The notes under the pieces are model-generated. The model made no database searches. It worked only from the letters and a program-made list of their open reading frames with translations, and was not told the origin of the DNA. 64,000 nt of DNA from an uncultured Selenomonadales bacterium (GTDB lineage: Bacteria; Bacillota; Negativicutes; Selenomonadales; Selenomonadaceae), in assembly GCA_946183785.1 (NCBI GenBank), contig CAMHCS010000006.1:1-64000 (forward strand). Reading direction: 5' to 3'. This document shows positions 57,408-64,000 of the stretch, in pieces. Each line of letters begins with the position of its first letter. Position 1 is the first letter of the stretch. Both the position numbers and the translations under genes were made by a program.

Positions 57408-58258
57408 TTCAATTCCCCCTCATATACCCCTGAAAAAACTTTTTCCGCCGGACCAGTCATATAAATACGATTGTTTTTCTCCGACCACTCGATCGTCAGC
57501 CGCCCGCCGTCCAGTTCCACTTCGGCGCGGCGCTCCGAGCGCCCGTTCAGCACCGCCGCCACGAGCGTCGCGCAGGCGCCCGTACCGCAAGCCAAGGTCA
57601 CCGCCGCCCCGCGTTCCCAGACGCGCATGCGAAGATGCTCGCGATCGCGTACCACGACGAATTCCGTATTCGTCCGGCGTGGAAACCAGGTATGGCTCTC
57701 AAAGGCGGGGCCGACTTTTTCCATATCCACGTCGTCTACGTCGCCGACAAAAACGACGCAATGGGGATTTCCCATCGAGACGCAGGTCGCCTTGTATCGT
57801 TTGCCGAGCACCTCGATTTCTTCCGAGATTACGCGATGATCGCCGAACCCCTCCACGGGAATTTTCTTCGCTTCCAGCACCGGCTCGCCCATATCGACCT
57901 CGACGCCCGTGATTTTCCCGTCGTCCTTGACGATGCGGGGCGTCAGGATGCCCGCGCCCGTCTCCACCGTGAAGCTGTCCTTTTCCGTCATGCCTTCGTC
58001 GTACACGAGGCGCGCAAAGCAACGAATACCGTTTCCGCACATTTCCGCCTCGCTGCCGTCCGCGTTGAATATCCGCATGCAAAAATCCGCTTTATCCGAC
58101 GGCAGCACGAAAATCAACCCGTCCGCGCCGATTCCGTAATGGCGGTCGCAGACGCGCCGCGAAAGCTCCGCCGTCCCCCCCGGCAGCCCGGACGTCCGCC
58201 CGTCGACCAGCACGAAATCATTGCCGCAGCCCTGCCATTTCGTAAAAGCCAATGCCAT
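57401..58258 (-). CDS. dapF: Diaminopimelate epimerase
   Basis: This 285-aa cofactor-free racemase converts LL- to meso-diaminopimelate. The two catalytic Cys lie in AEMCGNGIRCFAR and TLACGTGACATLVA. The ATG at 58258 is nine bases after AAGGAG. As this genome also encodes Ddh (19.7 kb), meso-diaminopimelate can apparently be made by two routes. Confidence 0.96.
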   Translation of the reverse strand: MALAFTKWQGCGNDFVLVDGRTSGLPGGTAELSRRVCDRHYGIGADGLIFVLPSDKADFCMRIFNADGSEAEMCGNGIRCFARLVYDEGMTEKDSFTVETGAGILTPRIVKDDGKITGVEVDMGEPVLEAKKIPVEGFGDHRVISEEIEVLGKRYKATCVSMGNPHCVVFVGDVDDVDMEKVGPAFESHTWFPRRTNTEFVVVRDREHLRMRVWERGAAVTLACGTGACATLVAAVLNGRSERRAEVELDGGRLTIEWSEKNNRIYMTGPAEKVFSGVYEGELKC

Positions 58259-58335
58259 ATTCTCACGCTCCTTCACAATCGTATTTATTTTATATGTTTA
58301 AGACAAAAACTGCAACGTAAAAATCGCTCCAGCTA

Positions 58336-58364
58336 TTGAATCTTTGAAAAAGAACTTTTATAAT
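58336..58364 (+). promoter_or_regulatory. Sigma-A promoter for uppP
   Basis: TTGAAT (58336-58341), 17-bp spacer, TATAAT (58359-58364), followed by GGAGG and the GTG start 30 bp on. Confidence 0.75.
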
Positions 58365-58393
58365 GGAACAATCAATTTCTTGGAGGAATCAAC

Positions 58394-59242
58394 GTGGATG
58401 TAAACTTTGCGGAACTTATCAAGACGATTATATTGGGAGTCGTCGAGGGCGTCACCGAATGGCTGCCGATCAGCAGCACCGGTCATATGATCCTGGTGGA
58501 CGAATTCATCAGGCTGGACGTTTCCAAAGCCTTCATGGACATGTTTCTCGTCGTGATCCAGCTCGGCGCCATCCTGTCCGTCGTCGTGCTGAATTTCGAC
58601 AGACTGAATCCGTTTTCCTCGTGGAAAACGCGGGCAGAAAAAAAGGAGACGATCGAGCTCTGGAAAAAAGTCATCGTCGCCTGCGTGCCGGCCGGCGTTA
58701 TCGGTCTTTCGTTCAACAAATTTATGGAACAACATTTCATGACGGCGCTGGTGGTCGCGTCTACGCTGATTATCTACGGCATCCTGTTCATCGTCGTGGA
58801 GAATATGAACGCAAAGCGGACGCCCCGCATCAAAACTCTGGCGCAGCTCGACTACAAGACAGCGTTGATCATCGGCGGCTTTCAAGTGTTGTCCCTCGTG
58901 CCCGGCACCTCGCGTTCCGGCTCCACGATCCTCGGCGGGATTCTATTCGGTACGTCGCGTTTCGTCGCAACGGAATTCACCTTCTTCCTCGCAATCCCGG
59001 TCATGTTCGGCGCCAGCCTGCTGAAACTGGTGAAGTTCGGCTGGCACTATACCGGCGGCGAAATCTTGATCCTGCTGATTGGCATGGCGACGGCCTTCAT
59101 CGTTTCGGTCATCTCCATCAAGCTGCTACTCCGATACATCAAGAAAAACGACTTCAAGGCCTTCGGCTGGTACCGTATCGCCCTCGGCCTCGTGGTGCTC
59201 GCCTACCTTTTCCTCGTCGGCGACCCTGTTGGCGCAGAGTAA
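58394..59242 (+). CDS. uppP: Undecaprenyl-diphosphatase
   Basis: This 282-aa membrane enzyme (BacA type) recycles the lipid carrier for cell-wall synthesis. Signatures: GVVEGVTEWLPISSTGHMIL near the N-terminus and QVLSLVPGTSRSGSTILGGI. About seven or eight membrane spans. GTG start after GGAGG. Bacitracin resistance is a known consequence of high expression of this family. Confidence 0.96.
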   Translation: MDVNFAELIKTIILGVVEGVTEWLPISSTGHMILVDEFIRLDVSKAFMDMFLVVIQLGAILSVVVLNFDRLNPFSSWKTRAEKKETIELWKKVIVACVPAGVIGLSFNKFMEQHFMTALVVASTLIIYGILFIVVENMNAKRTPRIKTLAQLDYKTALIIGGFQVLSLVPGTSRSGSTILGGILFGTSRFVATEFTFFLAIPVMFGASLLKLVKFGWHYTGGEILILLIGMATAFIVSVISIKLLLRYIKKNDFKAFGWYRIALGLVVLAYLFLVGDPVGAE

Positions 59243-59341
59243 ATTTCGCTTTTTATTTCTCGTTATTTCTGTTATACTTTTTAATCACAACATTCCGGAA
59301 TCCCAACTTGCATTTTCAATAATGGATAAAGAAAGGAAGCA

Positions 59342-60610
59342 ATGCAAATGACAGATAAAAAGAAGAATACGGAAGCGGAATCGCTGGACGCCGCCTCCAT
59401 AGTGGAGCAGACGACCGTCGCCGATATTTTCCGCGCAGCCTACTACCTCGACAATATCGCCGTCAAGACGAAGCTGATCGAGAGCCCCTTTTTTTCTTCC
59501 ATCAGCGGGAACACCGTCCTCTTGAAGCCGGAGAACCTGCAAGTCACCGGCTCCTTCAAGCTGCGCGGCGCATACAACCGAATCAGCCAGCTCCCGGACG
59601 ACGAGCGGGCAAAGGGCGTCATCACCGCGTCGGCGGGCAATCACGCGCAGGGCGTCGCCTTTGCCGCGCAAAAGCTCGGCGTCAAGGCCGTGATCTGCAT
59701 GCCCGCGACCACGCCGATCCTGAAAGTCGAAGCGACGCGCGCTTACGGCGCGGAAATCGTGCTTCACGGCGACACCTTCGACGACGCGTTCGCGAGATCG
59801 TTGGAACTGCAAAAAGAAAAGGGCTACGTCTACATCCATCCCTTCAACGACCTTAACGTCATTCTGGGACAAGGGACGACGGCAAAAGAAATCATCGACG
59901 ACTGCAAGGACGTCGACGCGATTCTCGTCCCCATCGGCGGCGGCGGCTTCGCCAGCGGCGTCGCTCTCGCCGCGAAGCTCGTCAATCCGCACGTCAAGGT
60001 CATCGGCGTCGAGCCTGCGGGCGCGGCCTGCATGAAAGCGGCCTTTAAAGCGGGCAAAGTCACTACGCTTCCCGCTGTCGACACCGTGGCCGACGGCTGC
60101 GCGGTCAAGACGCCGGGGGATCTGACATACGCCTTCTGCAGAAAATACCTCGACGACGTCGTCACCGTCTCGGAGATGGAAATCATGAGCGCGCTGCTTT
60201 CGCTGATCGAAAAGCACAAGCTCGTCGCCGAGGGCGCCGGCGTTCTCTCCCTCGCCGCGCTGCCGAAGCTGAAAATGCGGAACAAGAAAGTCGTCCCGAT
60301 CATCAGCGGCGGCAACATTGACATTTCCACCATTTCCGCGCTGATCGACAAGGCGCTGATCGACCGTGGGCGCGTCTTCTGCTTCGGAGTCATGCTGCCG
60401 GACAAGCCGGGCCAGCTCCTCGCCGTCGCGCAGATTCTCGCGGACACCAACGCCAACGTCACGAAGCTAGAGCACAATCAGGCCGGCGTCACCGACAGCT
60501 TCAAGAAGGTACAGCTCGAGGTCACCTGCGAGACCCACGGCGAAGAACATATCCGCACTATCATTTCCGCCCTCGAAAAAGCAGGCTACGACGTTTCACG
60601 CGTTTACTGA
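59342..60610 (+). CDS. ilvA: Threonine ammonia-lyase with C-terminal ACT domain
   Basis: This 422-aa PLP enzyme deaminates threonine to 2-oxobutyrate for isoleucine synthesis. PLP-Lys motif: LQVTGSFKLRGAYNR; the Gly-rich phosphate loop is IGGGGFASG. One ACT domain (GVMLPDKPGQLLAVAQIL) at the C-terminus is characteristic of the single-ACT group and allows allosteric control. ATG within GGAAGCAATG; a second ATG lies two codons on. Confidence 0.94.
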   Translation: MQMTDKKKNTEAESLDAASIVEQTTVADIFRAAYYLDNIAVKTKLIESPFFSSISGNTVLLKPENLQVTGSFKLRGAYNRISQLPDDERAKGVITASAGNHAQGVAFAAQKLGVKAVICMPATTPILKVEATRAYGAEIVLHGDTFDDAFARSLELQKEKGYVYIHPFNDLNVILGQGTTAKEIIDDCKDVDAILVPIGGGGFASGVALAAKLVNPHVKVIGVEPAGAACMKAAFKAGKVTTLPAVDTVADGCAVKTPGDLTYAFCRKYLDDVVTVSEMEIMSALLSLIEKHKLVAEGAGVLSLAALPKLKMRNKKVVPIISGGNIDISTISALIDKALIDRGRVFCFGVMLPDKPGQLLAVAQILADTNANVTKLEHNQAGVTDSFKKVQLEVTCETHGEEHIRTIISALEKAGYDVSRVY

Positions 60611-60624
60611 TTGGGGGAAGTCAT

Positions 60625-60654
60625 TTGTATCCTTCCCTCTTCTTGGCGTATAAT
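60625..60654 (+). promoter_or_regulatory. Putative promoter for the ArsR-family gene
   Basis: TTGTAT (60625-60630), 18-bp spacer, TATAAT (60649-60654), 60 bp before the arsR-like ATG. Confidence 0.5.
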
Positions 60655-60713
60655 GGATTCCATAGATATATGCGCAGGAAAATACGCGGTGAAATGCCCA
60701 CAGGAGGAATCAA

Positions 60714-61061
60714 ATGGAAAAGGCAGGATTTCAGGGTGCTTCCGCCCATACACACAACAGCCGCCCTCTCGCCGAGCTGGACGATTTCACGAGCCAACGA
60801 CTCGCCAACGTCTTCAAAGTACTCGGCGACCCGACGCGGATCAAGCTGCTTGCCCTGATTACTGCGAGCGAAATGCGCGTCAGCGACATCGCCGACGCCC
60901 TCGCTATGGGACAGTCGGCGATTTCCCACCAGCTTCGCGTGCTTCGCGACGCACGGCTGGTGAAATTCCGGAAAGAAGGCAAGGAAGCGTGGTACTCCCT
61001 TGACGACGACCACGTCGTCAAGCTTATGCGTCAGGGACTCGAACACGTTTCCCACGGCTGA
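60714..61061 (+). CDS. ArsR/SmtB-family regulator with zinc-sensor-type alpha-5 motif
   Basis: This 115-aa winged-helix repressor has the helix-turn-helix MRVSDIADALAMGQSAISHQLRVLRDARLV. The C-terminal helix carries D98-x-H100-x10-H111-x2-H114, exactly the alpha-5 pattern of Zn/Co sensors such as CzrA and SmtB, and two His lie near the N-terminus (12, 14). No arsenic-type Cys pair is present. No metal transporter gene is adjacent, so its target is probably remote or itself. Confidence 0.92.
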   Translation: MEKAGFQGASAHTHNSRPLAELDDFTSQRLANVFKVLGDPTRIKLLALITASEMRVSDIADALAMGQSAISHQLRVLRDARLVKFRKEGKEAWYSLDDDHVVKLMRQGLEHVSHG

Positions 61062-61093
61062 CAGCTGCAGCCCCTAAGAAAGGAGCGAATCGT

Positions 61094-61855
61094 ATGCGGA
61101 TAAAGCGAAGATCTTTCCCTTTCCTTTTGGCTCTCGCACTCGCGTTGCTCTTGTCCGGCGAAGCTCTCGCCGCCCCCATGTTGCAGCAAGGCTCCGAAGG
61201 CCACGACGTCCTCATCCTGCAGCAAGGGCTTAAATCCCTCGGCTACGAAGTGGAAACGGACGGCGTCTTCGGGTATTCGACCTATCGCGCGGTCATCGCG
61301 TTCCAACGGGATGAAAAGCTGACAATCAGCGGCAAAGTGGATCGCGGGACATGGCGCGCCCTCAAAAAACGTACTTCCGAAAAAAAACCGACAGCGACCG
61401 CGAAACCGGAGGAACGCCCGAAGGACGAACCGGCGCCCGCTGCCGTGAAAGCGCCCGAAAGCGCACCGTTCCTGCCGAAAAAGAAAGTCGACGCCATCAT
61501 CAAGACGGCGAAGAAATACCTGGGGACAAAATACGTATTCGGCGGCACGACGCCGAAGGGCTTCGACTGCTCGGGCTTTGTCCAATATGTCTTCAAACAG
61601 AACGGCTTCACTCTTCCCCGCGCCGCTGACGAGCAATACAAGCTTGGCCAGCGCGTCAAAAAACGCGCCGAGCTCGAACCGGGCGATCTTGTCTTTTTCT
61701 CCACCTATGAAAAGGGAGCGTCCCACTGCGGCATCTACCTCGGGAAAAATCAGTTCATCCACGTCTCCTCCAGCAAGGGCGTCCGCGTCGACAACCTCGA
61801 CGATTCCTACTGGAAGCCCCGCTGGTACGGCGGAAAGCATATCGTCAAGAAATAA
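61094..61855 (+). CDS. NlpC/P60 cell-wall hydrolase with peptidoglycan-binding domain
   Basis: This 253-aa exported enzyme has a signal peptide (cut near ALA, about 26), a PG_binding_1 domain (EGHDVLILQQGLKSLGYEVETDGVFGYSTYRAVIAFQ), a Lys/Pro-rich linker, and a C40 peptidase with Cys in GFDCSGFVQYVF, His in SHCGIYLG and His in FIHVSS. It should cut stem peptides. It ends with a strong terminator. Confidence 0.95.
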   Translation: MRIKRRSFPFLLALALALLLSGEALAAPMLQQGSEGHDVLILQQGLKSLGYEVETDGVFGYSTYRAVIAFQRDEKLTISGKVDRGTWRALKKRTSEKKPTATAKPEERPKDEPAPAAVKAPESAPFLPKKKVDAIIKTAKKYLGTKYVFGGTTPKGFDCSGFVQYVFKQNGFTLPRAADEQYKLGQRVKKRAELEPGDLVFFSTYEKGASHCGIYLGKNQFIHVSSSKGVRVDNLDDSYWKPRWYGGKHIVKK

Positions 61856-61857
61856 GC

Positions 61858-61902
61858 AAACCATCGGGCATTCTGACCGTCATGATGCCCGATGGTTTTT
61901 TT
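61858..61902 (+). terminator. Intrinsic terminator after the NlpC/P60 gene
   Basis: AAACCATCGGGCAT pairs with ATGCCCGATGGTTT, followed by TTTTT. Confidence 0.88.
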
Positions 61903-61983
61903 CAGCGTTTCCATATCCCCCCTTTCTCTTCATGAACGAATGTGATAAGATAGAGAATATACAGAACGGAAGGGGGAACCGTT

Positions 61984-63018
61984 ATGCAAAAAGAAGAACT
62001 GATTCAGCTTCTCCACGATCCCGATGTTTGTCAAGAGATTTTTCTCATTGTAAAAAACGGCGGAAAACCGCCTACGGCGACCGATTTGAACAAGCTTGCC
62101 GCCATCAAAGCTGCGCTGCAAAAAAAGGCGACGCCGGAAGAGCCAAAGACTCCACCCTTGTCCGATACGTCGCCCAAAAAACCTTTGCCTAATATAAAAG
62201 ACGAGGGCGTTCCCGCCGGCACGGGCGACGTCTTTTCGGACAAGCTTGCCCTGCTCCGAAACCAGGTGCAGAAGACAAACGAAGAACGCGCCGCAAAGGC
62301 GAAAGCCGCCGAAGAGAAGAAGGCGGCAGGCGGCGCGGCGGAAAAATACACCTTCGTACTCGAACGCCCCTGCCCGGTCTGCGGCCTGACAACTCACGTA
62401 GTCAAATGCAAGTCGCGCCTCATCGCCGAAAAGACCGACCTCGATCTCTGCATTCATTATAAGGACTTCAATCCGTACTTATATCGCGTTTGGGCCTGCG
62501 AACATTGCGGCTATGCCGCCGATGAGCAGAAATTCATTCGACGTCTGCCGGAGAAGACCCAGGAGAAGCTGCTTCAATTCCTGCAAACGTCTAATCTCGC
62601 CCTGCCATTCGTCGAGGAGCGCACCTCCCAGCAGGCGATCCAATATCTTGAAATGGCGATTCTGTTCAACGAGCTGGCCGACCCGTCGCCGAACCGCCGC
62701 GCCAATCTCTATCTGATTATGGCATGGATCCACCGTTACGACGGAAACGCCGAGAAAGAACGCGCCGCGCTCGACAAGGCGGCGGAGCTTTTCGATCTGT
62801 CCCTCGACACAGAAAATTATCCGGTGGACAAGATGTCCGACACGATGGCGACTTACCTGACCGGCGCGATTCATGTGCTCCGGCAGGATTACGACAAAGC
62901 GACGCGCCATCTGAGCCGCATCATCAGCAATCAGGGGCTGCGGTCCACCGCGCCGAAGCTTTACGAAATGGCGCGCGACATGTGGCAGGACGTCAAGGAT
63001 GCAAAAGCGAAAGGATAA
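61984..63018 (+). CDS. DUF2225 domain-containing protein
   Basis: This 344-aa cytoplasmic protein has an N-terminal ~110 aa helical Ala/Lys-rich variable region, then CPVCGLTTHVVKCKSRL and VWACEHCGYAADEQKF, a likely zinc-ribbon pair characteristic of DUF2225. The C-terminal half looks TPR-like (LYLIMAWIHRYDGNAEKERAALDKA; HVLRQDYDKATRHLSRII). Function of the family is unknown. Confidence 0.88.
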   Translation: MQKEELIQLLHDPDVCQEIFLIVKNGGKPPTATDLNKLAAIKAALQKKATPEEPKTPPLSDTSPKKPLPNIKDEGVPAGTGDVFSDKLALLRNQVQKTNEERAAKAKAAEEKKAAGGAAEKYTFVLERPCPVCGLTTHVVKCKSRLIAEKTDLDLCIHYKDFNPYLYRVWACEHCGYAADEQKFIRRLPEKTQEKLLQFLQTSNLALPFVEERTSQQAIQYLEMAILFNELADPSPNRRANLYLIMAWIHRYDGNAEKERAALDKAAELFDLSLDTENYPVDKMSDTMATYLTGAIHVLRQDYDKATRHLSRIISNQGLRSTAPKLYEMARDMWQDVKDAKAKG

Positions 63019-63043
63019 CGCACAGCACAATCGCATGACAACG

Positions 63044-63076
63044 ATCCCGCAGGTTCATTCTCCTGCGGGATTTTTA
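63044..63076 (+). terminator. Intrinsic terminator after the DUF2225 gene
   Basis: ATCCCGCAGG pairs with CCTGCGGGAT, followed by TTTTT. Confidence 0.85.
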
Positions 63077-63085
63077 TCGCTCGCC

Positions 63086-63114
63086 TTGAAAAAAGAACTC
63101 GTATCGTATAGAAT
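63086..63114 (+). promoter_or_regulatory. Sigma-A promoter for the NSS symporter gene
   Basis: TTGAAA (63086-63091), 17-bp spacer, TAGAAT (63109-63114), 41 bp before the TTG start. Confidence 0.65.
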
Positions 63115-63155
63115 AAGGTGCGTATGAGCAATACATATAATAGGAGGCATGCCCT

Positions 63156-64000
63156 TTGGAACAGTTTTCTTCGCGGCTGGGCTTTATCCTGATTTCTGCC
63201 GGCTGCGCCATTGGTCTCGGCAACGTCTGGCGCTTTCCATTCATCACGGGGCGCTATGGCGGCGCATCCTTCGTACTGATCTATCTGGCGTTTCTCGTGC
63301 TTCTGGGACTGCCCGTGATGATGGCGGAGTTTGCCGTCGGCCGTGCCAGCGGCCACAGCGTCATGTCCTCATTCAACGAGCTGGAGCCGCATGGAACGAA
63401 ATGGCATTGGTTCCGCCATATCGCCCTCCTGGGCAATTTCCTCCTGATGATGTTCTATACGACGGTCGCGGGCTGGATGCCGTACTATCTATACAAGACA
63501 TTAGCGGGCGGCTTTGACGGACTTTCGCCGGAAGCCGTCGGCGGCGTCTTCGGCGCCCTCCTGTCCGACCCGACGACCATGATCGGCTACATGGTGGCGA
63601 CGGTCATCATCTGCGGCGGCGTCTGCTACCTCGGTCTGGAAAAGGGCGTCGAGCAGGCGGGCAAATGGATCATGAGCGCGTTGTTCGTGCTGATGATCTT
63701 GCTGGCCGGCAACTCGCTCCTGCTGCCCGGCAGCGGCGAAGGACTTTCCTATTATCTGCTGCCGAATTTCGAGCGCTTCATGCAAGACGGTCCGATCGCC
63801 GTCATCAACGCCGCCATGGGACAGGCATTCTTCACGCTGAGCCTCGGCATCGGTGCGCTGGCCATTTTCGGCAGCTATATTGGAAAAGAAAAGCGCCTTG
63901 CAGGCGAAGCTATCGTCATCACAGTCCTCGACACGATCGTCGCGCTGATGTCCGGCCTGATCATCTTCCCGGCCTGCTTCAGCTACGGCGTCAGCCCCAC
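63156..64000 (+). CDS. Neurotransmitter:sodium symporter (NSS/SNF) family transporter, 3' end outside window
   Basis: The first 281 codons of a sodium-coupled amino-acid-type transporter (LeuT fold) are present; the rest is beyond the window. The TM1 signature is exact: ISAGCAIGLGNVWRFPFITGRYGGASFVLIY with the unwound NVWRFP, then AEFAVGR. Later helices (MGQAFFTLSLGIGALAIFGSY) match TM6. The start is TTG at 63156, eight bases after GGAGG; the nearby ATG at 63149 is in a different frame. Confidence 0.9.
   Translation, partial: MEQFSSRLGFILISAGCAIGLGNVWRFPFITGRYGGASFVLIYLAFLVLLGLPVMMAEFAVGRASGHSVMSSFNELEPHGTKWHWFRHIALLGNFLLMMFYTTVAGWMPYYLYKTLAGGFDGLSPEAVGGVFGALLSDPTTMIGYMVATVIICGGVCYLGLEKGVEQAGKWIMSALFVLMILLAGNSLLLPGSGEGLSYYLLPNFERFMQDGPIAVINAAMGQAFFTLSLGIGALAIFGSYIGKEKRLAGEAIVITVLDTIVALMSGLIIFPACFSYGVSP

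Overview
The window is chromosomal DNA from a diderm Firmicute, most likely a Negativicute of the Selenomonadaceae type. The evidence is Firmicute gene order (rpmG-secE-nusG-rplKAJL-rpoBC; yicC-remA-gmk-rpoZ-coaBC; ecfA1-ecfA2-ecfT-truA) combined with an outer-membrane TolC-like channel, diaminopimelate dehydrogenase, a large 2-hydroxyacyl-CoA dehydratase/activase protein and a fairly GC-rich sequence. The genus cannot be fixed from sequence reading alone.

Layout. 1-340 holds only repeats. 0.34-14.2 kb is a leftward housekeeping run: dehydratase/activase, truA and an ECF transporter module, a PPIase lipoprotein, an MBL hydrolase, a YitT protein, an M29 aminopeptidase and an M48 protease. An AI-2E-family permease (14.5-15.5 kb) points right. 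15.8-21.2 kb is leftward: tyrS, a class A PBP, ddh and an HD protein. 21.3-33.7 kb is the leftward transcription/translation block rpoC, rpoB, rplL, rplJ (with an L10 leader), rplA, rplK, nusG, secE and rpmG, then five tRNA genes (fMet, Tyr, fMet, Thr, Met).

33.8-53.9 kb is the accessory region and the most interesting part. It is a complete leftward RiPP (ribosomally made, modified peptide) locus: an ECF sigma factor, a Nif11-like regulatory or signal peptide, three Nif11-leader precursor peptides with exactly 76-residue leaders ending in GG, a 627-aa radical SAM/SPASM enzyme, two membrane-fusion adaptors, an NHLM-type peptidase/ABC exporter pair, a TolC-like channel and a UPF0489/peptide-arginase homologue. 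All three predicted cores end in an Arg-rich stretch closed by Arg-Trp, an obvious candidate substrate for an arginase that makes ornithine. Parts of a partner-switching system (two SpoIIE-type phosphatases at one end; anti-sigma kinase and STAS antagonist at the other) bracket the locus. The two phosphatases share an 893-bp tract that reads as identical.

54-58.3 kb is leftward dapF-yicC-remA-gmk-rpoZ-coaBC. 58.4-64 kb is rightward: uppP, ilvA, a Zn-sensor-like ArsR, an NlpC/P60 hydrolase, a DUF2225 protein and a truncated NSS-family symporter running off the window.

Repeats: a 160-bp near-perfect palindromic MITE-like element (three full copies plus a fragment) with 4-bp TTWA target duplications; a covarying three-way-junction repeat (clear copies near 70, 52.6 and, partly, 53.7 kb); and larger palindromic repeats in the rplJ-rplL gap and between coaBC and rpoZ.
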